Source: Heloderma charlesbogerti (Eukaryota > Chordata > Lepidosauria > Squamata > Helodermatidae). From it: DNA of 64,000 nucleotides. The notes under the pieces are model-generated. The model was not told the DNA's origin. It saw only the letters and a list, made by a program, of their open reading frames with translations, and did no database searches. Within the stretch, counting starts at the first letter, position 1, and the number at the start of each line of letters is the position of its first letter. This document shows, piece by piece, positions 44,409 through 56,110 of this stretch. The translations under genes were made by a program, and so were the position numbers. Where the stretch lies: positions 310,001-374,000 of the forward strand of contig JANEZZ010001487.1 of NCBI GenBank assembly GCA_026122225.1, given 5' to 3'.

Positions 44409-46895
44409 GTTTGTTTAGGGGGGGAGGGGTCATTACTGCATCACCCTTAAAACCCCTGATGCAAGAACTGCTTGTTCTTGGCAGTTCTCCAAACTATACC
44501 CCAGTACCAGCAGCCAGAGCCAGCTACAGCACCATCCTATCCCATTCCCACAATTCCAGTGCAGGAAAGGAGAACAGGGCCACAGCAGTACACCAGCTCC
44601 CTCAGTAAGTGTGTTTAGGATTGGTGACTTTTTGTGCTTTACAATGCAGGGTGGGGGACGGGCTGGAGAAATTTTATGGAAAAGTTTCTTTCACATCTTG
44701 ATGAACATGAAAAAGATGGAGGCAGATGGGTGGTGCAACTGAGAAGCAAGATGATGTCTTGTTCAGCTACTGAATTATTAATATTCATTGTTAGAGTTGG
44801 TTTGTGCCAGTTTTTAGGATTTGTCACACAATCTTATGCATATTTACTCAGAAGTAAGTCCCACTATGTTCAATTGCCAATTGGGCTTTCTCCCAGGTAA
44901 GTGTGCATAGGACTGCAGCCTTAGCTGCCTTCCCAAGATCTCTGTAAATTTAATTTGAAATGAACACCCATTGGATTGCACTGTTAATTCTTGAACATTA
45001 ATTTCTGCAGTAAGCAGAATTGCCAGATGCAACCTGCTCTGTCAGCTACACGTTTTGATACAAGGTTAGCATGTACTTGGGCAAACAAATCCTGGAGGAC
45101 GGAAGGGAAACAGAAAAAAATCAGTTGGGGGGAGAGGAGAAAGAAGGTGTGTGTGTGTGTGTGTGTGTGTGTGTAGTTCAATCCAGCTGGGTGTGTGGAC
45201 ATTTCTATTGGAGGGGGAGGGGGGAGATATAATGAAGGAGCTTAGGGAAAGCCAATGGGTAATGTTGGGGCGCTAAGGGAGCGTGCAAAGGGGCTGTTTA
45301 AATGAGAAGGGATCTGTCCATGAGGGCTGAGTTGAGAGGGTGAAGCTTCCATTGAGTATCATATTTTGAAACCTAAATGTGTGAGTGAGTGGGTGAAAAA
45401 GATTTTAACACCCCTGCATATTTTTTTTTATCAGATGTCCAATTGAAATACCCCTGCCTTACTCTCAGCTGCACTGTTTTTGGATCCCAGTTAAAGCTTG
45501 TATATCTTACAAGGTTGTACAATCTTAGAAGGGGGCATGGCTGTGACTCTCACAAAGGGACCCTGCACTTCTGAATTTGCCCCTACACTATTGGTCTCTG
45601 TAGGGAAAAGCTACTCTGCCAAGGACTAGAGCTTTCCTCCCCCTACTCCATGGTATGTTTTTTGACCTCGGGGCAAGAGAAGGGGAGGAAAAAAGGTTCG
45701 AGCAGATGGCTGCGGCCTTCCTGTAACTGTTTATACCTGCCTCCATTTTGCTCTTGCAAATTCAAGTGCCCCATTGTAAATTTTCTTACACCCTTAGTCC
45801 AAGTCTGGTGCTGTCACATCAAGCCAAGATAAAATAAACTAACTGTAATTTCTTATCAGATTAACTTTTAGTTTTAAAATAATGCTAATTTTAAAATCTT
45901 CTACCTTCCTTTTACTAAATCCCATTTTAGAAACTGAAGAATTGCCATGGTCATACTGTATTAAAAAGTTTAAATGATTTTTTTCTCCTTATGAGAAGGA
46001 ATGATTACGGATATATTTTTCTATTAAGCTATGACAAAAACAGCTACATCTCTGACTGTATTTATTTATTGAGGCATTCAAAAAAAAAGAGTCAAGGATA
46101 TGGTCATATAGGCGCACTTACTTTACCTTGAAAAATCAATTCACAGTGGTTAAATTAGTGCATTAACCTGGTGAACAGGTATACTAGACTGTAAAAAGAA
46201 TCTTCAGGATGTAAATCTAATATTAATGTGTACATAAAAGGATGGGGAAGGATGTATGGTGGGGGTCAAAGATTTTCATGTTCCTGTACGCCTCTGTGTA
46301 TATAATGTGCAGATATTAAAATCCTTTGTTGCCATAAGTACACTTTTCAAAAGCCAGGATATTAAGTAATTCAAATGGTGACATCTGAAACATCTGAACT
46401 TTGACTCAGAGAAACTGTGTCCTCTAATGCAAATTACCTCTGTGTTGCACAGTGCAGAGCAGAAAAAGAGACAAGAAGGAAATGGGAGGTGCAGCATTAT
46501 CCTGATGCAGGCCCCATTCATCTTCTTTAAAGCAGGGGTGGGCAACATGTGGCCCAAGGGCTGCAGGTGGTCCCATCCCCACCCCCTTTGAGCCCCGCCC
46601 CCTCTGTCCCCTGTTGCCCTCCAAAAATTAAAAAATATATATTGGGAAGGGAAATGGCATCCATAGTGGCTACAGAGCACCAAAACAGCTACATTTTGCT
46701 TTGAAACAAGCTAAATGTAACCACTGTAGCACTCTGCAGCACTATGGAGTGGTTTGCTGCCAAATTTCAGTGGCAAGCCAATGATTTCCACGTCAGGCAA
46801 CGAGGTGTCTTGGTCTGAGGCTGCCTTCAGTACAAATCTATCTTTCTCTCTGCAGGACTGTGCTCTGGGAGTGGAAGGAGGAATAGTTTGGCAAG
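44409..46895. other. Mostly unassigned, with repeat debris
   Basis: It includes an 'AAGTAAGTCCCACTATGTTC' repeat (44826-44925, related to 3095-3290), a (GT)n at 45147-45174, and a CAGGGGTGGGCAAC hAT-like left end near 46533. Frames up to 135 codons have no motifs. No gene is recognised. Confidence 0.4.
45147..45174. repeat. (GT)n microsatellite
   Basis: About 14 GT dinucleotides. Confidence 0.95.
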
Positions 46896-47116
46896 CAGTG
46901 GAGGACGGTGGCTCCTATTTCGGTGGGGCTGTGAATCCATTCTGGTTTCAGTCAGAACCAGTCAGAACTCTTAAGATGCTATCCAAGGTCCTGAACCTAT
47001 TTTGGGGGGCAGGGTTCAGCACCTTGGACAGCTCTTTTAGAGTTCTGGCTGGTTCTAGCTGAAGCCCAGAATGGATTCACAGCCCCACCGAAATAGGAGG
47101 CAACAGCCTCCACCAA
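46896..47116. repeat. Long palindrome with perfect 34-bp arms
   Basis: 46912-46945 is the exact reverse complement of 47066-47099. Key words are CTATTTCGGTGGGGCTG and GAATCCATTCTGG. The inner parts also pair with few mismatches (AGAACCAG.CAGAACTCT and TCCAAGGT.CTGAACC). Weaker pairing continues outside to about 46896 and 47116. The whole 221-bp unit could fold into one hairpin. No target duplication is evident. It may be a MITE or a recent inverted duplication. Confidence 0.85.
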
Positions 47117-48560
47117 GTCTGCAGCAAAAGCTGTCTACAAAAGAGGCCAATGAGCTGGCTTCTGTGACAAGGTATTCCACCCCACCCCACCCCCGTACAC
47201 ACACAATCCCCAGTGACATTTTGCAACTGTTTTTAAAATGTTTCCTATTTCTTAAATACAGTGAAGAAGATGCATATGCCTGTTTGTGAATGCATGCAGA
47301 GATGGCCCTTTGAAATGAAATAAATTTAAAGAAAGGGTAGGTGGCCTACCTGAAGCATAGGGGAAAGAATAAGACCAATGTCTGCCCTGTTGGTTGACTT
47401 GATAAAATGTACATTTGCCATGCAAAGCAGGAAGAACGCTGGGCTCATACCATGGGTGAAAAGTCTGCTGTGATTTCCCTTCAAATATGACATCTGTCTT
47501 CTGCCTTAATCAGAAAGGGCACGGCAATCCAGGCAATTATTAAACCATATGCAAGTGTTAGGGTGGCCATCTGTCCTGCTTTACAGAGGGCAGTCCTCGA
47601 TTTGAAGGCTTCCTAGCTGTCTAGTCCAAGACAAAGAACCATAAGGAAGGAAAGCAGCAGGGCCTTGAACATACTCATCAGCCATTAGCATTTGGACAGT
47701 GGACTAAGCAGGCACACAGGTCATCTGGCACAGTCTGCCCCAGTGTGGTGAGATCTATTGTACTGCTGTTTAAATTATAGTCATTCTTTCTAAATGTGCA
47801 GCTAGGTACATGAATTAGCAGATTATTTTTTATGCATATCTGTGCCCTCTTCTATCCTCTTTTTGGTGATGTGTTTTCTCTTCTTTGGTGTAAATGGGTG
47901 TGTGTGTGCATGCGCACGCATGGGTAAAATACCAGAAGAACTGATCTACTACTCATTTTCTTTATTGTGTTTTTTCCCCAGTGGGTTTTGTCTTTATGAA
48001 TCCCATTTGACAAATGCCTGTCAGTTACCAGGATTTACTTTTTAACATTATCTTGCAAATGCATACTCTAAAGTCATGAATATAAAGCAATTACTGTGTC
48101 AAGTCAACTGTAATCTGTTTTTATAAACCACTAATATTTGACACTTGTCACAATAAGAGGTGCTGACTTGAAATTTCCAGGATTGCTATTACCAGTGAAA
48201 CACAGCCTCCTTCAGATTTTTTTCTAGCATTACTGGGGATTTCAAAAGACCAAAGTGGTATTCAAACCAAACAAGATGGCAGAATGCAATGACCAGTCAC
48301 AGAGCTTGTTACAAGTTCAGTCAGTAACAAAAATTATCCCATTAAATAACTACATATGATGGGTTATGAAAAAGTAAGGCAACTGAGGGAATGATATATA
48401 GAGGAAAAAACATGAAACAGTTCCAAATCATGAATCTCTATAAACATCTGTTAGTTTCAACTGTATGGCTGTTTTCTCAAGTGACAACAAAAACATACAC
48501 CTACACTACAAACTGAGTTTAGTAGTTATGAGGAAAGGGTACAGTGTTTGAGGCTCTCTT
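47117..48560. other. Unassigned sequence
   Basis: No gene or complete repeat is recognised. A short GTGTGTGTGCATGCGCACGC stretch lies at about 47899-47919. Confidence 0.4.
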
Positions 48561-48564
48561 GCTT

Positions 48565-49235
48565 AGAAAAAAAACAAGTAAGGGGAGATATGATCGAGAT
48601 ACAAAAAGTTATGTATGTTGTAAAGAAAGAGGATAAGGAGAAGTTTTTCTCCCTCTCTCATACTACTAGAACTGGCTGTCTATGAAACTAAGGGAGCAAT
48701 CCTATGGCCGCTAGACAGCGGCTAGATGGCCATAGGATATGCTGTTTTCCGGGAACTGACCTTGGATCCTGTGCTCCAAGGTCGGTTCCCGGAAAACTGA
48801 CCTCTGCCCATGTTCGCACTGCCTCGGAGGCAGCGCAGAGAAGCCCCATCCTCCACTCTTGGAAGAGGAGCATAGAGTGGCTGAAAAGGGGGGGGCGGGG
48901 GTGTTCTGGGGCGGGGAAATTGGATCTGTCTGTACAACACATCCTATGTGTCGTACAGCAGCCTCCTCTCCTGCTCGCCCCCACCCCCGCGGCTAGACAG
49001 CTGAAAATGGCTGTCTAGCCAAAAATGCAGGGCAGGAAAAGTGTGGAGGGAACAATCCCTTCCATGCTTCTCCTGCCCTGCTTTGGATAGGTGATTGCCT
49101 CTGGGTTTGGAGGCAGCCGCCTATCTAGATAGGATTGCACCCCTAATTTGGGAGATGGGGGAAATATTCAGGATAGATAAAATCACATAGCACATGGTTA
49201 AACTATGGAATTCACCACCACAAGATGCTGTCTGT
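48565..49235 (+). mobile_element. CR1/L3-type LINE fragment split by Harbinger-like MITE
   Basis: AAGGGGAGATATGATCGAGAT, AAAATTATGTATG-like wording and GAGAAGTTTTTCTCCCTCTC precede the MITE. AACTATGGAATTCACCACC follows it. The left words match the fragment at 62300-62719 and together they are the 3' half of a CR1/L3-group LINE. It is short and decayed. Confidence 0.65.
48692..49143. mobile_element. PIF/Harbinger-like MITE, 452 bp
   Basis: GGGAGCAATCCTATGG and ATAGGATTGCACCCC are inverted ends. TAA flanks both sides (48689-48691 and 49144-49146). An internal hairpin at about 48743-48797 pairs TTTTCCGGGAACTGACC with GGTCGGTTCCCGGAAAA. It interrupts a CR1/L3 fragment. No transposase frame is seen. 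Confidence 0.75.
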
Positions 49236-50334
49236 CCTGAATTTCTCCCCACCACATAGCCCCCACTTTTAGCTTCATAAGCCCTGGGTTCCAGTAGGAA
49301 ATTCTTGACTTTAAGGTGCTCAAGTGTACACCTAGGATAGAAGCTGTGAATGTGACAAACAAGTTTTAATATTTAATATACAGCCAGTGGTAAACCTGGG
49401 TTTGTTGCTCTGTATTGTCTAAAATAGCCCTTCGTAGCATTGTGTGTTCCCTGTTGATTCCCTTTTCACATAATTCATCTCACATCGATAGTGGGGGAGC
49501 AATCAGATCAGATAGGAGATAAGGAGATGGGAAATGAGGTTCCTGTGCTGAGAAAATATATTAACTGGCCTATAATAGCAATGTTTAGCAAAAATTTCCT
49601 GCGCATGTTAACTTCCCTTGCATGAGTATACTTCGGTTTCTACATGTAGCCCCTTTGAAGCCCATCAGAATGACACAAATCAACGAGGATTTAAGCATGC
49701 ATCTCCTCTAATACCCAGAAGACTAAAGCCCAAGTTCTTTACCTGTAAAATCTTGAATTCAGCCTACAGTCAAAACGCCTTCAGTGACTGTTAAACTAAC
49801 TCACACATGCCATGAAAGCAATGGGTATATAGAAGCACATCTGCATTTGCCCATTATTTGAATTCTTTTGGCTCGTTAGGCTTGTGGACAAGTTCAGTTA
49901 TCTAACGAAGTTTTCAACACTCCCTGTTGAAGTAGATGAGCATGCTTCAGGACAATCCACACCCCTTTGGTTAACCACCCTCGCATTCTTAGACTAGCTG
50001 TCATACTAAAAGCAAACAAACACAGTCTCCGACTGAAGAAAAAGATCTTATAAACTGACTGTGGGTCACCAGCAATTAAACACTTGGCATTTTAAACACA
50101 TAATGAGGATTTCAAGATCTATTACAGTTTAGTGTTAGGTGTCAAGAGGTTTGAGTATGCTGGCATTGCTTTGCTTGATCATCTCACCATACTAACAGCT
50201 ATTTTTTTAAAGGAAACAATGTTCAGCTCTGTAAGCATACTCGATGCATTTGCTTCCTACAAATGAAAAGAACACACCATCTATATGCTGTGTTTTTATG
50301 TCACACCTAACATGCTGCAGGTATAATCAAGACC
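49236..50334. other. Unassigned sequence
   Basis: No gene or complete repeat is recognised. Confidence 0.4.
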
Positions 50335-50420
50335 TAGGGTTGGATCCAGACTTAGCCATACTTAGAATAGATCCACTAAAATAAATGAGACCTCAGTTAA
50401 TCATAACTAACTTAAGTTCC
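50335..50420. repeat. Palindromic 'GGATCCAGACTTAG' repeat
   Basis: GGTTGGATCCAGACTTAGCC and TTAGAATAGATCCACT are followed by partial complements. It belongs to the family of 52035-52165. Confidence 0.55.
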
Positions 50421-50642
50421 ATTAGTTTCAAGGGATATACTGTAATATGACAAAATCTGGATACATGCAGGAGGCAGGCAATGGCATATATCTAAGTAGA
50501 CAAGCTGTAAGGGGAGACAAGGAAGGTACAGAGGAAGCATACAAGGAAGGCTCAAACTCAAGAACCAGTGGAGATGCTGTGAGTCTATAGAGCAAGATGA
50601 AACACCGTTAGTTTCTTGTCTCACTTAACAAACTGCTCAGAA

Positions 50643-50865
50643 GAACGTAAGAAGAACTGTGCTGGATCAGACCAAAGTCTTATCTAGTTAAGCATTCTAT
50701 TCCCACAGTGGCCAAGGAGGTACTCCAATGGGAAGCCCACAAGCATGAACATGAGTGCCACAGCACCTTCCTGCTCCCATTCCCCAACAACTTGTTTTGA
50801 GGGGCATCCTGCCTCTGATACTGGAGCTTATAGCCATCATGAGTAGTAGCCTTTGGTAGCCTTAT
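50643..50865. repeat. 'TGCTGGATCAGACC' dispersed repeat, longer copy
   Basis: AACTGTGCTGGATCAGACCA, CACAGTGGCC, GGGAAGCCCACAAGCA, CCTGCCTCTGATACTGGAG and TAGCCATCATGAGTAGTAGCC appear in order. It is the same family as 32355-32475 and is unclassified. Confidence 0.6.
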
Positions 50866-52034
50866 CCTCATTCAACAGTGCCCAGCTTATTCACGTTAGA
50901 TAACAGGCTACAATACCTCTTTCTGATCAGCTCAGCTGGTGGCACTCAAGAACAGCAGATAGCCTTACAGCATCAGTGCCTCCCATTTCTGGCCCTAGTG
51001 GTGGAGAGAGTAAAGCTGTGGAATTTGGCTCCTGTTTTGAAGCCTGCAGCATCTTATAGTTTTGGCAGGGCTCATCCCTGCCCAGACTGAGAACTTGGGG
51101 CCTCCTCGGAGGAGCTAAGGAAGCAGGATCCCCCAGCAGACCTCCCCACTACAAGCAACCCTGAGGAGCCATTGAAGCTGAACCTACACCAGTTGCCTGG
51201 GTCCTGTGCCAACTCTCAGGCAGAAGCTTCAGGCCCAATGGTCAAGTGTCCAGCTAGCAGAATATGAGACTGTACGGGAGGAAGGGCATGTAAGCATCTG
51301 ACTGAGAGCCAGGAAAGGGCAGAGCCATCAGCCCCTATATAAACTCTTAGTCTGCGATCAGCCACTGTTGAAGCAACAGCTCTCTTAGAGTTAGGGTGGC
51401 CACATGCACATCACCAAAAAAGAGGAGTGCATCACCAAAGGGAAAAAAGAGGATACGGATTTGCACATGCTAATATATATGAATAAATGCAAATCTAGAG
51501 ATAACTATTACAATTTAAATAGAAATACAATACCTCTCACCATGGTGAGGAAGGCTGTGACCAGTGTGCCTGCTCAGACCATGTAGCTGTATAGTTTGCT
51601 CTCCAGGAGCTAAGTGCTGATGGGCAACTTCTGGGTCCCTGCTGCTCTCCCTTCTTATGGTTCTTTATCTTTATACTGGACTTGGACTGGACAGCCCTCC
51701 AAAGAGAGGACGCCGTCAAAGAAAGGACTGTCCTCTGACAGCCTTTCAAATAGGGTAACGTATTGACACTGCACAGATATGTACAGATGTAGTGCCCTTT
51801 GTAAGGAAGGACACGTGGCCTTAGAGTTCCAAGCTTTCCTGGAATGGGGAAATGGACAGGCTGGGCAAAATTACTACACAACTCATTATTATTGAGCAAA
51901 GAGTTTTTGGAGAACCAGAGTAAATGAACTGAGAGCACAAGAACAGGTTTAATGAATACCACACATCTGACCCATAAGTTCCATGTTTGCATCCTGAAGC
52001 ACTGGTTTAATACAACCACAAACTAAGCATGAGG
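50866..52034. other. Unassigned sequence
   Basis: No gene is recognised. The 160-codon minus-strand frame at 51537-52019 has no motif known to me. Confidence 0.35.
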
Positions 52035-52165
52035 GGTTGGAACCAGGGCTAGTCACACTTAGAGTAGACCCACTGAAATCAGTGGGACTTAATTCAGTCA
52101 TGCCTAACTAAGGGCCATTTATTTCAATGGGTCTACTCTAAGTATGACTAAGTCTGGATCCAACC
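52035..52165. repeat. Palindromic 'AGTAGACCCACTGAAAT' repeat, best copy
   Basis: ACTTAGAGTAGACCCACTGA faces TCAATGGGTCTACTCTAAGT. Outer GGTTGGAACCAGGGCTAGTC faces GACTAAGTCTGGATCCAACC. It is a hairpin-forming short interspersed element with copies at 25225, 50335 and 62090. Confidence 0.7.
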
Positions 52166-52301
52166 TGTGAACAATGCCATCTTACATTTTTTAAAGTCTT
52201 TCTGTAGGGACCAGCAATCAAATCTACCACCTCCCAATTGCCAATAGAGGCTAGCACAGTGTGTGCTATGTGTAGGAAAAGGCACTTGTGGCTATATAGC
52301 A

Positions 52302-52392
52302 GAGGCAGGAAACTTGTGGCCCTCCAGATGTTTTGGCCTACAACTCCCATCAGCTGTCCCCTTTGGCTAGGCTGGCTAGGGGTGATGGTAGT
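52302..52392. repeat. Left half of palindromic MITE
   Basis: GGAAACTTGTGGCCCTCCAG and ATGTTTTGGCCTACAACTCC are present, but the right half stops where the U1 element begins. Confidence 0.6.
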
Positions 52393-52460
52393 TATAGCTC
52401 TTTGCTTTGAGAGTTTTTGTTGAAAAAAATCAAACTTTACCTGCACCTACCACAAAACTT

Positions 52461-52903
52461 TTTCCCAATAGTAACATATGGCTGTGAGAGCTGGACTATA
52501 AGGAAGGCTGAGCACCGAAGAATTGATGCTTTCGAACTGTGGTGGTGGAGAAGACTCTTACGAGTCTTACGGGTCTTACAAGTCTTACGAGTTGCAAGGA
52601 GGTCAAATCAGTCAATCCTAAAGGAAATCAACCCTGAGTGCTCATTGGAAGGACAGATACTGAAGCTGAAGCTCAAATATTTGGCCACCTAATGCGAAGA
52701 GAAAACTCTCTGGAAAAGACCCTGATGCTGGGAAAGACTGAAGGCAAAAGGAGAAGGGGACGGCAGAGGATGAGATGGCTAGATAGTATCACCGATGCAA
52801 TGAATATGGACTTGAGCACGCTCTGGGAGAGAGCGGAGGACAGGAATGCCTGGCGTGCTATGGTCCATGGGGTCACAAAGAGTCGGACACGACTGAACAA
52901 CTG

Positions 52904-52938
<35 letters not shown>
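52461..52938 (+). mobile_element. BovB 3' fragment with CAAAACTT target duplication
   Basis: It runs from a TATGGCTGTGAGAGCTGG start to a (CAA)n tail of about 12 units (52902-52940). CAAAACTT lies at 52453-52460 and 52939-52946. The frame is the C-terminal 130 residues of the BovB protein. A local array of TCTTACGAG-like units (about 52555-52594) expands LLRVPW to LLRVLRVLQVLRV, and there is a one-base frame change near 52680. Confidence 0.92.
52555..52594 (+). repeat. About 10-bp tandem expansion inside BovB
   Basis: TCTTACGAG, TCTTACGGG, TCTTACAAG and TCTTACGAG follow one another where other BovB copies have a single TCTTACGAG. Confidence 0.85.
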
Positions 52939-52941
<3 letters not shown>

Positions 52942-53426
52942 AACTTACTGGGCCAAACTGTCTGAAGTTTGGCAGATGGAATTCCCTCCATGGGGGCAGA
53001 CAGGTTCCCAAATGTCATGTATTTATCATGAAAACTGAAAAAGTTATGGCTGTTTCTATTTTCCAGTGCAAGTCAATGGGAAAATATCAAATCCAAATGA
53101 TTCAGGTATCTGAATCTCGCTTCAGATCTGAACCTGAAGTGAAGTGGATTGGCTCCAAATTGGCCCAAAGTGAAGCGGGACTGTTTTGGAAGGTCCGAAG
53201 TGGCATCCAAAATGAAGCAGAGGGTCCCTGCATAGCCTACACAACTGTAGACATTGGAGACAGCTATATATCTGGGGGCCGATCTACGCTTATGGGTTTT
53301 TTTCGCTTCCAATGAGGTTTCACCGTCCGTCTTTCACACTATGCAGTACCTGCCTCAAATTGGAACCAGAATTTCCCTCTTCCATGCTCCCACTTTCAAT
53401 ACCCTGATATCCCGGTATTTCCCCAT

Positions 53427-53510
53427 TATTATTATTATTATTATTATTATTTCATTTCTATACCGCCCAATAGCCGAAGCTCTCTGGGCGGTTCACAAAA
53501 ATTAATTTTA
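53427..53510 (-). repeat. LINE-type 3' tail, minus strand, with (ATT)n
   Basis: (ATT)n at 53427-53451, then TATACCGCCCAATAGCCGA and AGCTCTCTGGGCGGTTCAC, the reverse complement of the tail at 23220-23325. Confidence 0.7.
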
Positions 53511-53716
53511 ATGTGCTCTGATTTTCCGCCTTCGCTACCATATCTGGTTGTAGTCCCCTCCCCTGCCTGTCCATATACAGCGGTGTTTGTATTTTCCTCC
53601 TGTCCAATCACAGCTCTCGATGGCCCCATGTTGTCTTCTGGCTACTGATTGCATAGCTTCTTCAGCACTCAATGTTTCCTCAGCAACAAGCAAAGGGCTG
53701 GATGTGCGCACACTTC

Positions 53717-53793
53717 TCTGATCGTGGAAGCTAAGCAGGGTTGGCCCCGGTCAGTAGTTGGATGAGCGACCGCCTGGGAATCAGGTTTCCTGC
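53717..53793 (+). repeat. 5S-rRNA-derived arm (plus)
   Basis: TCTGATC..GGAAGCTAAGCA, then GGGTTGG, AGTAGTTGGATGAG and GACCGCCTGGGAAT follow the order of the internal-promoter and 3' half of vertebrate 5S rRNA (about positions 35-100). The 5' third is absent and there is no Pol III terminator at the expected place. It is a SINE3-type or pseudogene fragment and not a working 5S gene. Confidence 0.8.
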
Positions 53794-53956
53794 TTCACAT
53801 CTTCGAATCTTTGAATCTTCAGAGATCATGCCTGAATTAGAAAAAAAAAATTGCGGAGAAGCCACGATTCTTCGAAGATAACGCCTTAATTTTTTTTAAA
53901 AACCCAAAGCGGGGGATAGAAGGGGGTAAAATTTAGTTTCATTTGAAGGGCTAGAA

Positions 53957-54022
53957 CAACCCCCTGCTCAATGCAGGAAGCCTGATTCCCAGGTGATCAC
54001 CTATCCAACTACCGACCAGGCC
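53957..54022 (-). repeat. 5S-rRNA-derived arm (minus) with CR1-like piece
   Basis: On the minus strand GGCCTGGTCGGTAGTTGGAT and CACCTGGGAATCAGG align to the same 5S 3' half. The continuation CCTGCATTGAGCAGGGGGTT equals the CR1 segment at 1308-1328. The pair with 53717-53793 forms an inverted repeat about 300 bp long overall. Confidence 0.7.
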
Positions 54023-54034
54023 AGTGTGAAGCTT

Positions 54035-55421
54035 CGAATCTTCAAAGATGCCAGAAGCCCCCCCTCAAATGTGAGCACTGGGTGCCACCGCCACTGCCCC
54101 TCTTCCTCGTGCCGGCTGTCAAGGGCTGGTGCATGGAAAAGAGCATTGGCAGACACCCCCCAGCTGCTCGCCCTGGCCTCCAGCAGGTGGGAAGGAGAAG
54201 ATAGGTGCCTCCTTCTTCCCTCCACCCCTACCTGCTACAGTGGTGGCGGCAAGGGACAAGCTGGTCATTTTCCCCAAGGCCAGGAAAACATGCAGAAAAC
54301 GACAAGCCTCTCCTGCGCCACTGCTGTGCAGTGGGCGTGGAATCATCAGAAACAGGAAGAGTTTCTGATCCTCCAATGAGAGCAGCCATCTTTAAGAGCA
54401 GGAAAACAGCACAGCGCTCGAGTGTGAACCGAGCTCGCGCATTCGATGAAGCGCTGCAACGGGGGAAATGGCTGAATGTGGATAATCACGTTTTGATGCG
54501 AGAGCGTTTAACCTGACAGGACACCGAATTCGTTGTGATGGTGGGCGCAATGTAGATCGGTCCTCAGTCTACCTCTCCTGTCAGTGCTCAGAGTGGAAGT
54601 TAAATCTCAAGATCTCTTGGCTCTCTGTTCCATGTCCATTCAGCTAGGCCATGCCTTGCACTTCTTAACAAATCACATGGGAATGCCTTCTCCTTGCTAA
54701 GAAATACATACAACTCAAAGGAAAGGTGACTCAGTGATGGAATTGCAAGCTTAACTGAGAGTTTCCTGGGTTGAAGAAGGCTGAGGTCAAACATTTTAGA
54801 AGTATTTCAACATAGCTCTTGCGGTTTATTTTCTTTTGGAATTTGTCCATCAGTTGTCTTGTTTATATAGTAGCATTAATTTAAGAAGTTAGCCACACCT
54901 ACGTGATTTGATGAGAGGTGACATGATCAGCTGTTTCACCTGCTTTTAAGGGAGGGAATATTTGCCATCCGCACGGTGGATAACAATGCAAGTAGATGAT
55001 GCCAGTTAAAACAAGCAAACAAAGGACTGTACAATGGGAGTTGTGGAAGAGACTTAAAAACTAGGAGTGGGGGAATCAATGAGGCTTGTGCTCAGCAATG
55101 TGCTCCGAGATCCACCTCAAAGCTTGGGCCCCTTGTTCCTGTTCCTGATTGTGAGCATCCCCCCCCCACCTCCCCTCATTCAAATAGGAAAAGTACACAT
55201 TTGGGTGCACTTTTTTTTTTACCTGTACACCCAAATGTATCATTTCCTCCCATTGACTAAAGCTTGAAAATGCACATTTTTCCAAAGTATGCACTTTGCG
55301 AGCTCAGGAATGTGCAGGCCTTGCCCACCAAATGTGCTTGCATTTGGGGATGTGAATGGGGTAAATTCTGCTCTTAAACAAATGGAAACTAAATTTTCAT
55401 ACATCCTTATTTAAACAGTTT
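54035..55421. other. Unassigned sequence with a hAT-like right end
   Basis: No gene is recognised. About 55190-55410 shares the AATGCACATTTTTCC-type words and the CATACATCCTTA end of the element at 33407-33828. A CpG-containing stretch at 54415-54570 has no identified family. Confidence 0.4.
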
Positions 55422-55423
55422 TA

Positions 55424-55541
55424 GGGTGCAATCCTTTGCATGTTTAGAATGCAATCCTTTGCAGGCTGGAGAATGCTGGCTGGAGAATGATGGGAGTTGT
55501 AGGATTTTTTTTTCTGTCTAAACATGTAGAGGATTGTACCC
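55424..55541. mobile_element. PIF/Harbinger-like MITE, 118 bp
   Basis: GGGTGCAATCCTTTGCATG faces CATGTAGAGGATTGTACCC. TTA flanks both sides (55421-55423 and 55542-55544). Confidence 0.8.
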
Positions 55542-55544
55542 TTA

Positions 55545-56107
55545 ATATGATCGTTTTTCAAAGATGCTTCTCGGATATCATCCTGAAACAATATCTTGAT
55601 GCCTTTAAGGGACTCTTATGGGAACTGAGGTCCGGTCCATCCAGCCCAAGGACAAAGGTCAGCAAAAACTCCAGAAAATACACTTAAGTACAAACTAAAT
55701 ACCCCCTGGCTTATACAAGGATCACTGGAAAGTCACCTCAGCATTTTAAAGAGTGGGATTTAGTATTTGTGGCTCATGATAACTTTAAATGATTTTTTCC
55801 CTTCCAAATTCTGCTTAGTCTATTATGATGTCAAATATTCACTGGATATTTACTGCATAATTATAAAATATTCACTGAATATTTTGATATTTGCACTGGA
55901 TATCTGATAATATTTTTGTTTTCAATATTTTATAATTGACAGTTTGGCAGATAACATGTAATGGCATTTAGTACTTGACAATATCTGTCAGTTCATAAGA
56001 TTCTGTATATGATGCCTCCCAAAATCAAGCAGCCACTGTGGTATACCAGTTAGAAATTTTGTCTCTCCCATCATGCTTCAGATTTGCTATCCACCTTACT
56101 TTATGTT
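55545..56107. other. Unassigned AT-rich sequence
   Basis: There are repeated ATATTCACTGGATATT-like words at about 55828-55925. No gene is seen. Confidence 0.4.
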
Positions 56108-56110
56108 TAA

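Larger units (their letters stand above)
52393..53239 (+). mobile_element. Unclassified element 'U1', split by BovB
   Basis: The segments 52393-52460 and 52947-53239 match, in order, the reverse complement of 62720-63250. Shared words include AGCTCTTTG...GAGTTTT, TTTACCTGCACCT, TACTGGGCCAAACTGTCTGA and GCAAGTCAATGGGAAAA. The end CCTGCATAGCCTA corresponds to the TAGGGCTGTGCAGAG start of the other copy. It is non-coding and may be hAT-like, judging by the TAGGG end. Confidence 0.6.

Noticed and set aside
51537..52019. 160-codon minus-strand frame as a gene
   Set aside because: It has no motif or splice context that I can support, and length alone is within chance for this much sequence.
53717..53793. 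Functional 5S rRNA gene
   Set aside because: The 5' third is missing, key positions differ, and the expected T-run terminator is absent; it is a derived fragment.
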